64,000 bases of DNA from Neokomagataea anthophila (GTDB lineage: Bacteria > Pseudomonadota > Alphaproteobacteria > Acetobacterales > Acetobacteraceae). Position 1 is the stretch's first letter; the number at the start of each line of letters is the position of its first letter. The notes under the pieces are model-generated. The model made no database searches. It had not been told where the DNA came from and saw nothing but the letters and a program-made list of their open reading frames with translations. A program made the translations under genes and the position numbers. This document shows positions 1-9,464 of this stretch, piece after piece. The stretch covers positions 372,001 to 436,000 of the forward strand of contig NZ_JAGRQH010000002.1 in assembly GCF_018122595.1 (NCBI RefSeq). The letters are read 5' to 3'.

Positions 1-556
1 TATCCGGCTGTGCATTCTTCGTCGGATGATCCTGCGTGATATGCGAGAATTTCGGCGTATCAGGCAGCGTATCCACCTTCTGCGTCTGCGGTGATGGCGG
101 TGCCACCATCTTCGACTCTGACGGAGGCGATGGACGCGGCGGGGCAGCAGGCGTCGGGGACGGCTCCGGCGTCGTGACCTTTGGCGGCAGCTTCAACGGT
201 GGGAGCGGCGTGGGTTTGCTTTCCGGCGGGGGGGGCACAGCCTGCGGCGGCGGAGGGGGCGGCGGTGGCTCCTCCGTTGGTGCCTTTTCCGGCGGTGTCG
301 GCGCGGGGGGCGCATCATTACGAACCGGAGCCGGCGCAGGGGCTGGCTTCGGTGCCGGATGATCCGCTTTTATAGGATGCGTCGGTGGGCCTGCCTGTTC
401 AAACTGCATCTCAACCGCCGGTGGTTCCGGCGGCTCAGGGGGTTTGGAAAACGGGATCGTCACCAACAAATACACGATCAGAGCGCCATGCGCCCCAACC
501 GAAGCCAGAAGCGCGCCGCGAAAACGCCGGCGATCCGAGCGGCGGGAAAAAGCCAC
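1..556 (-). CDS. tolA: TolA-like energy-transducing protein, N-terminal part (runs off the window edge)
   Basis: This is the inner-membrane protein that links the TolQ/TolR motor to the outer membrane. About 185 residues are visible. The start is a GTG at 556, 8 bases after AAGGAG. A basic N-terminus is followed by one membrane helix (about residues 15-34) that carries the SxxxH motif (Ser19, His23) known to contact the motor in TolA and TonB. A long proline/alanine/glutamate-rich periplasmic linker follows. The C-terminal receptor-binding domain lies outside the window, so TolA rather than TonB rests on position, 14 bases after tolR. The linker is very GC-rich and produces long false frames on the other strand. 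Confidence 0.85.
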   Translation of the reverse strand, partial: MAFSRRSDRRRFRGALLASVGAHGALIVYLLVTIPFSKPPEPPEPPAVEMQFEQAGPPTHPIKADHPAPKPAPAPAPVRNDAPPAPTPPEKAPTEEPPPPPPPPQAVPPPPESKPTPLPPLKLPPKVTTPEPSPTPAAPPRPSPPSESKMVAPPSPQTQKVDTLPDTPKFSHITQDHPTKNAQPD

Positions 557-570
557 CGGGTAGGCTCCTT

Positions 571-1011
571 TTAAGGACCGCTCTGCGGCTGCTGAGCCAA
601 CAACGCCACATGCGTAAACCCGCCAGACGTAATTTGCCCCATGACCTGCATGACACGGCCATAATCAATGTGCGCATCAGCACGCACAAAAATACGGTGA
701 TTCGGGTCATCCTGCGCTAACGCTTTCAACTGCGCCACAAGCTGATCTCCGGATACAACATCCTCACCCAAATAGATCGAGCCATCCCCACGGAGAGAAA
801 CCGTAATCGGTTTCGTATCCGCATTAACAGGGCTGGCATCCGTCTTGGGCAAATCAACATTCACACCACTGGTCATCATCGGCGCCGTCACCATAAAGAT
901 GATGAGCAGCACCAGCATGACGTCCACCAAAGGTGTGACGTTAATTTCAGATGACGCGCGATTCCGCCTCCGGCCTCCTCTGCGCGCACCTCCTCCTGCG
1001 GACATGCCCAT
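571..1011 (-). CDS. tolR: TolR, proton-channel subunit of the Tol-Pal motor
   Basis: A 146-residue ExbD/TolR family protein. A basic glycine/arginine-rich cytoplasmic tail (residues 1-20) leads into the SEINVTPLVDVMLVLLIIF region, which is the single membrane helix with the proton-conducting aspartate at Asp30. A periplasmic domain of about 100 residues follows. Together with TolQ it uses the proton gradient to move TolA during outer-membrane constriction at division. It starts 3 bases after the tolQ stop, so the two are surely co-translated. The length is normal for the family. Confidence 0.95.
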   Translation of the reverse strand: MGMSAGGGARRGGRRRNRASSEINVTPLVDVMLVLLIIFMVTAPMMTSGVNVDLPKTDASPVNADTKPITVSLRGDGSIYLGEDVVSGDQLVAQLKALAQDDPNHRIFVRADAHIDYGRVMQVMGQITSGGFTHVALLAQQPQSGP

Positions 1012-1014
1012 GGT

Positions 1015-1746
1015 TCAGCTCTTCCCTTCTGAACGCTCTTCAGACTGGCGCGAGAGAATGGCCGCGAACTCTGTGCCAAACGCATCCATACGGTCTGAGA
1101 AACGATCCAGTGCCGCCCCTGTCACGTTATACGCCACATAAGCAGGAATCGCCGTTACGAGACCAATAGCCGTTGCAAAAAGCGCCTCGGAGATACCGGG
1201 TGCCACAACGGAAAGATTCGTATTGTGCATCGCGGCAATGGACCCAAAGGCATGCATAATGCCCCATACCGTCCCGAACAGTCCGACAAACGGTGCCACA
1301 GGGCCAATGGTTGCCAAGAACACAAGACGCGCACCCAGACGGTCATTCTCACGGCCAACCGTAATGCTAATCGCACGGTCCACACGGTCCTTCACGCCAC
1401 CATGCACCAAATCAATGCCGGTAATACGCGCAGAACGGCGCCACTCACCCATAGCCGCACCAAAAACAGCGGCGAGAGGATGCGTCGGGCGTGCACCATC
1501 AGATTCGTACAGTTCGTCTAAAGAGCCACCGGACCAAAAGCGGTCTTCAAAGGCCGTAGCCTCACGGTTCACACGGCGCAGCAAGAAAAATTTCTCTGCA
1601 ATAATCGCCCAGACACCGGCGCTGCACAGGATCAGCCCGATCATCACCAATTTGACGACGATGGAAGCGTGCAGAAACAAGTCTAACGGCGATAGTCCAG
1701 CCGCACCGACCGCTCCTAGCGCGCTCGAAGTCACGTCATGATCCAC
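1015..1746 (-). CDS. tolQ: TolQ, motor subunit of the Tol-Pal system
   Basis: An ExbB/TolQ/MotA family inner-membrane protein of 243 residues. I choose the GTG at 1746 because AGGAG lies 6 bases upstream. A longer frame from 1803 has no such site. Three membrane helices are visible: about residues 27-50, 140-165 (containing the conserved TIGPVAPFVGLFGTVWGI stretch) and 185-207. The large cytoplasmic loop lies between the first two. TolQ forms the pentameric stator around the TolR helices. The gap to ybgC upstream is 81 bases, so an extra promoter there is possible. Confidence 0.94.
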   Translation of the reverse strand: MDHDVTSSALGAVGAAGLSPLDLFLHASIVVKLVMIGLILCSAGVWAIIAEKFFLLRRVNREATAFEDRFWSGGSLDELYESDGARPTHPLAAVFGAAMGEWRRSARITGIDLVHGGVKDRVDRAISITVGRENDRLGARLVFLATIGPVAPFVGLFGTVWGIMHAFGSIAAMHNTNLSVVAPGISEALFATAIGLVTAIPAYVAYNVTGAALDRFSDRMDAFGTEFAAILSRQSEERSEGKS

Positions 1747-1827
1747 AATATTCTCCTGTCCTGATCCGGCATTGTTTTTACGGGTCAGAACCTTCCATGA
1801 CACTTAAGGCGGAAACAGAAAAGTGGG

Positions 1828-2253
1828 TCAGTGCTCTCCCGCTTCCAATTTTCGTATAGCGTCACACCAATGTGGCGGAATTCGAGCAGGTTTAAGCGTA
1901 TCCATTTCAATACACGCTAATTCTACGTCCAAAATAACGGCTTGCTCTTCCAAGCGTTCCGCATTGCGGATTGTTTGCTGCAACTTCAAGCGCGCGGGCG
2001 TTAACGCGACCAAAGCCGTTTCCACTTCCATCACATCTTCTAGGCGCAAAGGCGTACGGTAACGCACCCCAACCTGCCGTACGACGAATCCAATCCCATC
2101 CGATTTGAGCAAATCCGTCACGGCCGCGTTGGCCGAGCGCATGGCTTCACTCCGAGCACGTTCCGCAAAAGCCAAGTAACGAGCGTGATAAACAATCCCC
2201 CCAGCATCCGTATCTTCATAATACACGCGAAACTGGATTTTATGCGTCGCCAT
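1828..2253 (-). CDS. ybgC: YbgC-type acyl-CoA thioesterase (hotdog fold) of the Tol-Pal operon
   Basis: A 141-residue 4-hydroxybenzoyl-CoA thioesterase family protein. The N-terminal motif YYEDTDAGGIVYHARY carries the family catalytic aspartate (Asp16 here). A GGAG site sits a few bases before the ATG. In E. coli and many other proteobacteria ybgC is the first gene of the tol operon. It is thought to hydrolyse acyl-CoA thioesters linked to phospholipid metabolism, although its exact substrate is unsettled. The same order ybgC-tolQ-tolR-tolA is found here. Confidence 0.93.
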   Translation of the reverse strand: MATHKIQFRVYYEDTDAGGIVYHARYLAFAERARSEAMRSANAAVTDLLKSDGIGFVVRQVGVRYRTPLRLEDVMEVETALVALTPARLKLQQTIRNAERLEEQAVILDVELACIEMDTLKPARIPPHWCDAIRKLEAGEH

Positions 2254-2455
2254 CGGATTACTCCGTCACAGATTAAATAATGATCGTTTTCTGGATTTAC
2301 TGCATGAGAGGTTTGACTGTTCCTTTTTGCAAAAAAGAACCAAAAAAACTCTTATCCATTAGGGGACGAAGCCTTGTAACCAACACCGTCCCCCAACTTG
2401 CAAAAGTCTTTTTGCTTCTTTTTCTTCAGAAAAAGAAGAACATTCCCTCACCCGA
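2254..2455. repeat. Hairpin-rich intergenic element between ruvB and ybgC
   Basis: This 202-base non-coding spacer sits inside an otherwise tightly packed operon and holds several inverted repeats in a row. One is an A/T-rich perfect stem of 11 pairs with a 2-base loop near 2414-2437 (CTTCTTTTTCT against AGAAAAAGAAG). A second pairs GGGGACG with CGTCCCC near 2362-2394. A third pairs GTTC and poly-T with poly-A and GAAC near 2318-2340, and a short GATC-containing stem lies near 2453-2464. It may attenuate or stabilise the ruvB-ybgC message. It also looks like a dispersed intergenic repeat family, but I see only one copy here. Confidence 0.5.
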
Positions 2456-3517
2456 TCAAAGATCGGAAGAAGTGTGATCCAAAGGCGATAACAGATCAAC
2501 CGCATCTGACGGCGCATGCCCTTCCGGCGGTGTCAGCCCCAAGTGCTTCCAGCCGGGCGCACCCAACATACGACCACGCGCTGTCCGCAGCACCATACCT
2601 TCCTGAATCAAATACGGCTCGATCACATCTTCCAGCGTGTCCCGTGCTTCAGCCAACCCTGCGGCGACGGTTTCCACACCGACCGGACCACCCCTGTGAT
2701 GCTCAGCGATTCGCATCAAATACCGTCGGTCCATCGCATCCAAACCGCGTGCATCCACTTCCAGACGAGACAAAGCCGCATCCGCCAACGCACGATCAAT
2801 CACCGGCTTACCCGCAACCAGCGCAAAGTCACGTACACGCCGCAACAAACGCCCTGCAATACGCGGTGTCCCACGGGAGCGTAGAGCAATTTCTTCCGCC
2901 GCCTCATGCTGAAGCTGCATGCCCAGCTTTAAAGCACCACGAGAGACAATCGCCCGCAATTCATCAGGTGTATAAAAGACCAGGCGCAACGGAATACCAA
3001 AGCGGTCACGCAATGGCGTTGCCAGAAGCCCCGCCCTCGTCGTCGCGGCCACAAGCGTAAAGGGCGCCAGATCAATACGAACCGACCGCGCCGCCGGGCC
3101 ATCCCCAATGATGAGATCCAACTGGAAATCTTCCATCGCAGGATAAAGGATTTCTTCAATCGCGGGCTGAAGGCGATGGATTTCATCAATGAACAACACA
3201 TCACGCGGCTGCAAATTGGTCAGAATCGCCGCCAGATCACCCGCACGCTGAATCACTGGCCCAGAGGTTGCACGGAACCCCACACCCAACTCACGCGACA
3301 CAATCTGCGCCAAGGTCGTTTTGCCAAGGCCCGGAGGGCCATGCAGCAGCACATGATCCAGCGCCTCACCGCGCGCCCGTGCGGCTTCTATGAAGACAGA
3401 AAGATTTTCACGGCTCGCCTTCTGCCCGGTAAAATCCGCAAGGCTTTCAGGCCGAATACCACCCTCATTGAGATCATCCGGCTGCTTAGCCGCATCGGTT
3501 GGGCGCATATCGCTCAT
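2456..3517 (-). CDS. ruvB: RuvB, Holliday junction branch-migration ATPase
   Basis: A 353-residue AAA+ helicase motor that, with RuvA, drives branch migration of Holliday junctions. The Walker A motif GPPGLGKTT is at residues 60-68 and Walker [10 protein letters not shown] follows near residue 110. The C-terminal winged-helix DNA-binding domain is intact up to the family [14 protein letters not shown] region, and the length is typical. The ATG overlaps the ruvA stop by 4 bases (ATGA), so translation is coupled. The order ruvC-ruvA-ruvB is the usual one. Confidence 0.98.
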   Translation of the reverse strand: MSDMRPTDAAKQPDDLNEGGIRPESLADFTGQKASRENLSVFIEAARARGEALDHVLLHGPPGLGKTTLAQIVSRELGVGFRATSGPVIQRAGDLAAILTNLQPRDVLFIDEIHRLQPAIEEILYPAMEDFQLDLIIGDGPAARSVRIDLAPFTLVAATTRAGLLATPLRDRFGIPLRLVFYTPDELRAIVSRGALKLGMQLQHEAAEEIALRSRGTPRIAGRLLRRVRDFALVAGKPVIDRALADAALSRLEVDARGLDAMDRRYLMRIAEHHRGGPVGVETVAAGLAEARDTLEDVIEPYLIQEGMVLRTARGRMLGAPGWKHLGLTPPEGHAPSDAVDLLSPLDHTSSDL

Positions 3518-4128
3518 CGTGCCAAATCCTTAAGGCTCAACCGAATCACAAGATCCAAACTCGCCCCGTCATGCTCCGCCAAAACTTTCTTCACCACAGG
3601 CCACGCCTCTGCACGGCGGAAACCAAGTCCCGCTAACGCCAAGAGCGCATCACCCTCCAGCCCCGTTTCCGCAGCAGGGGTCACAACACCGCCGGAGGCC
3701 GCAATCGTAGCGGCCCCGACCGGCATTTTAGCAATTTTGTTTTTAAGCTCGCTCAAAATACGGTCCGCCAAACGCGGCCCGACACCCGCAGCACGGGTTA
3801 AAGATCCACGGTCCCCAGCATTAATCGCCAAGAACAAATCCCCCGGCGCATTCGAAGACAAAATGGCCAAAGCAACCTTAGCACCGACGCCCTGCACCGT
3901 GGTCAACAAGCGGAACCACTCTTGCTCCTCAGTGGTCGCAAAACCATAGAGCAAAATGGCGTCTTCACGCACCACCGTCTCAATCAGAAACCGCGCCACT
4001 GAAGGCGGCATCGGCACCGAAGCCAGCGTCCGCGTTGAGGCCGAAACCACATACCCCACACCGTTCACATCCACGATGCAGCGTTCACCCTCAATCTGGC
4101 CAACAAGCCCGGTTAACTGACCGATCAC
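3514..4128 (-). CDS. ruvA: RuvA, Holliday junction recognition subunit
   Basis: RuvA binds four-way DNA junctions as a tetramer and loads RuvB. I choose the GTG at 4128, giving 204 residues. It begins with the family (M)[13 protein letters not shown] sequence, is preceded by GGAGG, and overlaps the ruvC stop as GTGA. A longer frame to 4185 adds 19 residues with no homologous character. The OB-fold domain, the helix-hairpin-helix segments (for example [14 protein letters not shown] and [13 protein letters not shown]) and the C-terminal RuvB-binding domain (from about residue 155) are all present. Confidence 0.96.
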   Translation of the reverse strand: MIGQLTGLVGQIEGERCIVDVNGVGYVVSASTRTLASVPMPPSVARFLIETVVREDAILLYGFATTEEQEWFRLLTTVQGVGAKVALAILSSNAPGDLFLAINAGDRGSLTRAAGVGPRLADRILSELKNKIAKMPVGAATIAASGGVVTPAAETGLEGDALLALAGLGFRRAEAWPVVKKVLAEHDGASLDLVIRLSLKDLAR

Positions 4129-4631
4129 GCCATGCGCCTCCCTTGCGCCACCTGCAATGCACTGGCCCGATGATGCGCATGGCAAATCGCCACGGCCAAC
4201 GCGTCCGAAGCATCGGCTTTATAAATTTCTGCACCGGGCAAAAGGCGCTTAATCATCATCGTGACCTGCTCTTTACTCGCAGACCCCGTGCCCACCACAG
4301 ATTTTTTAACCTTCATGGCCCCATATTCCGCCACAGGCAGACCTTCATAGGCCGGAGTTAAAAGCGCAACGCCACGCGCATAACCCAGCTTCAGCGTCGA
4401 AGCCCCATTTCGGTTAACATAGGTTTCTTCTACTGCGGCTTCCGCCGGGGCATATTCACGGATCAAGGCCTGCAAACGCCCATGCAGTTCACACAAACGC
4501 AGCGGCACCGATTCCGCGCCATCCGTACCAATCACCCCGGACGCCACATGACGCAGACGGTTCCCGTCCACATCAATAATACCCCAGCCCATAAAGCGTA
4601 AGCCGGGGTCGATCCCCATAATGCGGATCAA
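4125..4631 (-). CDS. ruvC: RuvC, Holliday junction resolvase
   Basis: A 168-residue endonuclease that cuts Holliday junctions to finish recombination. The RNase H-like fold is recognisable from GIDPGL at the N-terminus (catalytic Asp7), the EETYVNRN segment (catalytic Glu) and the C-terminal [13 protein letters not shown] segment (catalytic Asp plus conserved His). The start overlaps the yebC stop as ATGA and the stop overlaps the ruvA GTG, so it sits in the middle of a translationally coupled chain. Confidence 0.97.
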   Translation of the reverse strand: MIRIMGIDPGLRFMGWGIIDVDGNRLRHVASGVIGTDGAESVPLRLCELHGRLQALIREYAPAEAAVEETYVNRNGASTLKLGYARGVALLTPAYEGLPVAEYGAMKVKKSVVGTGSASKEQVTMMIKRLLPGAEIYKADASDALAVAICHAHHRASALQVAQGRRMA

Positions 4632-5377
4632 GCGGAGAGCGCCTCTGCGACATCATCTGGCAGGTCAAAATTCGCGTACACCGCCTGAACGTCATCATTA
4701 TCGTCCAGCACGTCGATCAGCTTCAGAACGCTGCGTGCCTTTTCCTCATCCAAAGAAATCGTATTCTCAGGACGCCAATCCAGCTTAGCTGATTTCGGCT
4801 CACCAAAACGCGCTTCCAGCGCATCACGGACCGCAAACAAATCTTCCATGGCACAGGTCACTTCATGACCTTCATCCGTCGTGACAGCATTATCTGCACC
4901 GGCTTCAATCGCAGCTTCCAGCATATCATCTTCAGACGCCACATCCTTGGCATAGGATACAACACCCAAGCGCTGGAACATGAAGGATACCGAGTTAGAT
5001 TCCCCCATAGACCCGCCATGCTTTGAGAACGCAGCGCGCACTTCACCCGCCGTACGGTTGCGATTATCCGTCAAACCTTCAACGATGATCGCCACACCAG
5101 CCGGGCCATAGCCCTCATAGCGAACTTCTACGTAATCCTCACCACCCGCTGCGCCTGATGCCTTCTTGATCGCGCGTTCAACGTTATCTTTTGGCATATT
5201 AACTTCACGTGCGGCAGAAAGAGCCGCACGCAAACGCGGGTTGGACGATGGGTCAGGCAGGCCCGAACGCACAGCAACTGTAATTTCACGCAGAACCTTA
5301 GCAAATTGCTTTGCACGTTTTGCGTCCTGCGCACCCTTACGGTGCATAATGTTCTTAAATTGTGAATGACCAGCCAT
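4628..5377 (-). CDS. yebC: YebC/TACO1-family protein
   Basis: A 249-residue YebC family protein beginning [20 protein letters not shown], the typical family start. Members were long annotated as transcriptional regulators. More recent work on YebC and TACO1 links the family to ribosome function at proline-rich stretches, so a role in translation is likely. The middle acidic domain and the C-terminal domain (ALSA end) are complete. It is the first gene of the ruvCAB-tol chain and lies 180 bases from secA, which is on the same strand. Confidence 0.93.
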   Translation of the reverse strand: MAGHSQFKNIMHRKGAQDAKRAKQFAKVLREITVAVRSGLPDPSSNPRLRAALSAAREVNMPKDNVERAIKKASGAAGGEDYVEVRYEGYGPAGVAIIVEGLTDNRNRTAGEVRAAFSKHGGSMGESNSVSFMFQRLGVVSYAKDVASEDDMLEAAIEAGADNAVTTDEGHEVTCAMEDLFAVRDALEARFGEPKSAKLDWRPENTISLDEEKARSVLKLIDVLDDNDDVQAVYANFDLPDDVAEALSA

Positions 5378-5447
5378 GCCTGCCTGTTCCCTCTCATGCG
5401 GAGGTGAGACCGGGGCTAACCCTTCAGAGCCTTACCCTGAACCCCGG

Positions 5448-5514
5448 CAGGAACTTAACGTTCCTGCACCTCCCCTTCGGTTTATCAACAACACAGGAGG
5501 CATCACGCCTCCTG
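5448..5514 (-). terminator. Two hairpins downstream of secA, possible terminator
   Basis: Two perfect stems lie between the secA stop and yebC. CAGGAAC (5448-5454) pairs with GTTCCTG (5460-5466) around 5 bases. CAGGAGGC (5494-5501) pairs with GCCTCCTG (5507-5514) around 5 bases. Neither has a clean T tract on the minus strand, so termination is plausible but not certain. Confidence 0.45.
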
Positions 5515-5557
5515 CAATAACGGAGCAATGCCCCGCACAATTAGTCCCTAGTATCGC

Positions 5558-8206
5558 TTAGGCCAACTTGCCGTGGCAATGCTTGAACTTCACACCAGAC
5601 CCACACGGACAATTTGCATTCCGCGCCACCGTCTCACGCCACATACGCAGCGTCTGTTCATCCGGCTCACCAGCCTCTGCCTGTGGCGCAGACATTTCTG
5701 GTACTGTCGGATAAGCAGGCGGTTCAGCAACGGTCTGAATCCGTGACATCGTCTGCGTTACACGGATACGCATATCATCCAGCATATGCGTAAACATCTG
5801 GAAGGCTTCTTGCTTGTACTCATTCAGCGGATCACGCTGACCATACGCACGCAAGCCAATGCCTTGGCGCAACTGGTCCAGACCATGCAAATGCTCTTTC
5901 CACACGGCATCGAATGTTGTGAGCACAACCTGCTTTTCGACCAGACGCATGAGGTCAGGCCCCATATTTGCAGCACGTGCAGCCTGCGCCTTCTCCGTTT
6001 CTGCTTCAATGCGCTCAATGACGACGTCAACATCAACGCCGTCTTCTTTTGCCCAATCAAGCAGCGGCAATTCAAGGTTCAGAACGCGAATAACCTCTTT
6101 AGACAGCCCCTCCATATCCCACGCTTCAGGGAAGGATTTTTCAGGGATATGCGCGTGTACCAGTTCCACTACTGTCTCGTTACGGAACTCGGTTACAACC
6201 GTAGAAAGGTCATCCTGCGCCATATATTCACGGCGCTGCGCGTACACTTCTTTACGCTGATCGTTCATCACGTCATCGTATTTCAGTGTGTTTTTACGCA
6301 TATCAAAGTTACGCGCTTCAACGCGCTTCTGCGCCGTTTCAATGCCCTTATTCATCCACGGATGAACAATGGCTTCGCCTTCCTTCAGACCCATTTTCTG
6401 CATCAGGCCACCCATACGGTCGCCTGAGAAAATACGGATCAGATCATCTTCCAAAGATAGGAAGAAGCGTGAATTACCCGGATCACCCTGACGGCCCGCA
6501 CGACCACGCAACTGATTATCCACACGGCGGCTTTCATGGCGCTCCGTACCGATAACGTACAAACCACCAGACGACATCACCGCTTCATGGCCCTTGGCCA
6601 CTTCTTGCTGAATACGCTCAGCAATCTGGTTCAGCTCAGCCTCATCCTCTACACCTACACCGGCAGCATGGATCATCATATCCGTATTGCCGCCCAGCTT
6701 AATATCCGTCCCACGGCCCGCCATGTTCGTCGCGATCGTAATCGCACCCGGCGCACCAGCCTGAGCCACAATGCTGGCTTCTTTTTCGTGGTGACGTGCA
6801 TTGAGCACGCTATGCTTGATCTTACGCTTGTTCAGCAGCTCTGACAGATACTCGCTCTTCTCAATGGAGGTCGTCCCCACCAAGATCGGCTGCCCCTTTG
6901 CGTGAACTTCTTCAATCAAGTTCGCAACAGCATCGTATTTTTCAACGGCAGTCAGATACACTTCATCATCAGTATCTTGACGGCGGATCGCACGGTTCGT
7001 CGGGATTTCTACAACCGTTAGATTATAAATTTCCGCAAACTCATCCGCTTCCGTCATGGCCGTACCGGTCATGCCAGACAGCTTCGGGTAAAGACGGAAA
7101 TAGTTCTGGAAGGTAATAGAAGCCAGCGTCTGGTTTTCTTGCTGGATTTCCACCCCTTCTTTTGCTTCCAGCGCCTGATGCAAACCGTCTGAATAACGAC
7201 GGCCATCCATCATACGGCCCGTAAATTCATCAATAATGACGACTTTACCATCACGGACAATGTAATCCACATCCCGTGTAAACAGGGTATGCGCACGCAA
7301 AGACTGCTGAACGTGATGCACCACTGCAACGTTGTGAATATCGTAAAGCCCGCCTTCCGGCATCACTCCAGCATCACGCAACAGCGTCTCAACAGCATCT
7401 GACCCCGTTTCGGTCAGCGTAACATTCTTCTGCTTTTCATCTTTATCAAACGCATCCGGCACCTGCACCAAACGCGCCACAACCGCATCTACGGAACGAT
7501 ACAGATCGGAGCTATCTTCCGCCGGACCAGAAATGATCAACGGCGTGCGCGCTTCATCGATCAAAATGCTGTCCACCTCATCCACAATCGCGTGGTTGAA
7601 CGGACGTTGCACCATATCGTTGAGGGAATACTTCATATTATCGCGCAGATAATCGAAGCCGAATTCGTTATTCGTCCCGTAAGTGATATCACACGCATAA
7701 GCCGCGCGGCGCTCATCATCCGACAGATTGGGAATGATAACGCCCGTCGTCAGCCCCAAGAAGCTGTACAGAACAGACATTTCTTCCGCATCACGGCTAG
7801 CCAGATAGTCGTTCACCGTCACAACGTGAACGCCCTTACCTGTCAGCGCGTTGAGATAAACCGCCAGTGTTCCCACCAACGTCTTACCTTCACCTGTACG
7901 CATTTCAGCAATACGGCCATCATTAAGAACCATGCCGCCAATCAGCTGCACGTCAAAATGGCGCTTGCCTAAAACACGGCGTGACGCTTCACGGCAAACG
8001 GCAAAAGCTTCTGGCAGAAGCGCATCAAGCGTTTCCCCCTTAGCAATCCGCTCACGGAACACAGTCGTGCGCTGACGCAACTCGTCATCAGAGAGGGGCT
8101 GAACCGATGCTTCAAGCGCGTTAATTTCAGGCACACGGCGCTGATACGCCTTGAGCATACGATCATTAGCGGAGCCGAAGACGGCGCGGGCGAGGCGTGC
8201 GAACAT
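5558..8206 (-). CDS. secA: SecA, ATPase motor of the Sec preprotein translocase
   Basis: An 882-residue SecA that pushes unfolded preproteins through SecYEG using ATP. The nucleotide-binding domain contains [10 protein letters not shown] (Walker A) and [12 protein letters not shown] (Walker B/DEAD-like). NBD2 contains [14 protein letters not shown] and the [18 protein letters not shown] stretch. The C-terminus ends in the zinc-binding [14 protein letters not shown] motif used to bind SecB and phospholipids. The ATG at 8206 has AAGG six bases upstream. The length is normal and it is intact. A divergent promoter region separates it from the exported parvulin gene. Confidence 0.99.
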   Translation of the reverse strand: MFARLARAVFGSANDRMLKAYQRRVPEINALEASVQPLSDDELRQRTTVFRERIAKGETLDALLPEAFAVCREASRRVLGKRHFDVQLIGGMVLNDGRIAEMRTGEGKTLVGTLAVYLNALTGKGVHVVTVNDYLASRDAEEMSVLYSFLGLTTGVIIPNLSDDERRAAYACDITYGTNNEFGFDYLRDNMKYSLNDMVQRPFNHAIVDEVDSILIDEARTPLIISGPAEDSSDLYRSVDAVVARLVQVPDAFDKDEKQKNVTLTETGSDAVETLLRDAGVMPEGGLYDIHNVAVVHHVQQSLRAHTLFTRDVDYIVRDGKVVIIDEFTGRMMDGRRYSDGLHQALEAKEGVEIQQENQTLASITFQNYFRLYPKLSGMTGTAMTEADEFAEIYNLTVVEIPTNRAIRRQDTDDEVYLTAVEKYDAVANLIEEVHAKGQPILVGTTSIEKSEYLSELLNKRKIKHSVLNARHHEKEASIVAQAGAPGAITIATNMAGRGTDIKLGGNTDMMIHAAGVGVEDEAELNQIAERIQQEVAKGHEAVMSSGGLYVIGTERHESRRVDNQLRGRAGRQGDPGNSRFFLSLEDDLIRIFSGDRMGGLMQKMGLKEGEAIVHPWMNKGIETAQKRVEARNFDMRKNTLKYDDVMNDQRKEVYAQRREYMAQDDLSTVVTEFRNETVVELVHAHIPEKSFPEAWDMEGLSKEVIRVLNLELPLLDWAKEDGVDVDVVIERIEAETEKAQAARAANMGPDLMRLVEKQVVLTTFDAVWKEHLHGLDQLRQGIGLRAYGQRDPLNEYKQEAFQMFTHMLDDMRIRVTQTMSRIQTVAEPPAYPTVPEMSAPQAEAGEPDEQTLRMWRETVARNANCPCGSGVKFKHCHGKLA

Positions 8207-8299
8207 GCTGAACCTTGAATGCCGGGGCCTGAATCACTCCTCCATTTCCGACCGAAACGAAGGCACAACCCAAGCTAAATCTGTTTTCACGTCGTGTCG

Positions 8300-8328
8300 G
8301 AAATAGGACCCGGACCGCCTCTGGTCAA
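8300..8328 (-). promoter_or_regulatory. Probable sigma-70 promoter of secA
   Basis: On the minus strand TTGACC (8328-8323) is followed by exactly 17 bases and TATTTC (8305-8300). This predicts a start of transcription near 8293 and a leader of about 87 bases. The whole 315-base divergent gap 8207-8521 holds no convincing gene. Apart from this promoter I see no other clear element in it. Confidence 0.5.
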
Positions 8329-8521
8329 TGCAGAGCAGCCCAAAACCCACCGGAAACACACTTATTGTTCCATTCAACACGACAAAAAACGTCGCCGATA
8401 GCCCCTTTTCTCTTCCATGTGACCGAATAGTAACAGATGACACCCTTGCGAGGACGCGCGGGCTTTGTCATGGTGCTGCCCTGTTATTCATCCTCACTTC
8501 ATATTGGTTCGAGGTATTTTC

Positions 8522-9439
8522 ATGCGGCTTAACCGCTCTCTTCTCGCCGGTGCAACGCTCCTCTCAGCTGCGTCGTTCGCTCTTTCCCCTGCACATGCTG
8601 CTCCAGCAGCTGCACCTGCTCCGGCCGCTGCGCCAGCAACACCGCCGAGCCCAACCATGGTCATCGCTACGGTTAACGGCCAGAAAATTACACTTGGTGA
8701 TGTTCAGCACGCCGCATCCAGCCTGCCACCACAAGCACGCCAGCTTCAGCCTTCCGTGCTGATTCCTCTGTTGGTGAACCAACTGGTCGACCAAAAGGCG
8801 ATCCAAATCGCTGCTGACAAAGAAGGCCTGCAAAACAAGCCAGACGTGAAGGCATCCATGGACGCCGCAGCAAATGGCGCCCTGCAAAATGCGTATCTGG
8901 AAGAGAAAGTCGCACCGCAGGTTTCTGAAGCCTCACTGCACGACTACTACCAAACGCATTACGCAAACCAAAAGCCTGAGCAAGAAGTCCATGCTCGCCA
9001 CATCCTCGTAGAAACCGAGGCACAGGCGAAGGACATCATCAAGCAACTCAACCATGGCGCTGACTTCGGTAAGCTGGCCGCTCAACTGTCCAAGGACAAG
9101 GGCTCAGCAGGCGCAAATGGTGGCGATCTGGGTTGGTTCAAGAAGGGTGACATGCTGCCAGCATTCGCTGACGCTGCATTCTCCATGAAGGCTAACACCA
9201 TTTCCCAAACGCCAGTGCACACACAGTACGGCTACCACGTCATTCAGGTTCTGGGCTCACGCACAGCACCCGTCCCGACATTCGAGCAACTTCATGACCA
9301 AATCCGTCAAGAAGTGATCCGTGCGAAGGTCCGTGATGTTGTGCAGCAGGCTGAAGCTCAAGTAAACGTGGTGCACTTTGACGCACAGGGCAAGCCAATC
9401 ACGGCAGCGCCTGCTCCGGCTGCTCCTGCTCAAAAGTAA
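8522..9439 (+). CDS. Exported parvulin-type peptidyl-prolyl isomerase (PpiC/SurA-like)
   Basis: A 305-residue periplasmic folding factor. I start at the ATG at 8522, preceded by GAGG and followed by a clear signal peptide (MRLNRSLLAGATLL, cleavage likely after AHA near residue 26). A frame from 8465 would add 19 residues ahead of it. An alanine/proline-rich linker follows, then a SurA-like N-terminal helical region. The rotamase domain (about residues 155-245) contains VHARHILVETE and GGDLGWFKKGDMLPAF. An Ala/Pro tail ends the protein. By family it assists outer-membrane protein folding, a role that fits its position beside secA. Confidence 0.9.
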   Translation: MRLNRSLLAGATLLSAASFALSPAHAAPAAAPAPAAAPATPPSPTMVIATVNGQKITLGDVQHAASSLPPQARQLQPSVLIPLLVNQLVDQKAIQIAADKEGLQNKPDVKASMDAAANGALQNAYLEEKVAPQVSEASLHDYYQTHYANQKPEQEVHARHILVETEAQAKDIIKQLNHGADFGKLAAQLSKDKGSAGANGGDLGWFKKGDMLPAFADAAFSMKANTISQTPVHTQYGYHVIQVLGSRTAPVPTFEQLHDQIRQEVIRAKVRDVVQQAEAQVNVVHFDAQGKPITAAPAPAAPAQK

Positions 9440-9464
9440 TCACCACTCGACTCTAAGGTACATC

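Noticed and set aside
36-362. Glycine-rich open frame on the plus strand
   Set aside because: It is the antisense of the proline-rich TolA linker. Composition and frame follow from the GC-rich repeat.
435-710. Open frame spanning the tolR/tolA junction on the minus strand
   Set aside because: It is out of frame with both recognised proteins and has no ribosome site; tolA has its own GTG start at 556.
2398-3060. Long plus-strand frame opposite ruvB
   Set aside because: Shadow of ruvB on the other strand; low-complexity Pro/His-rich product.
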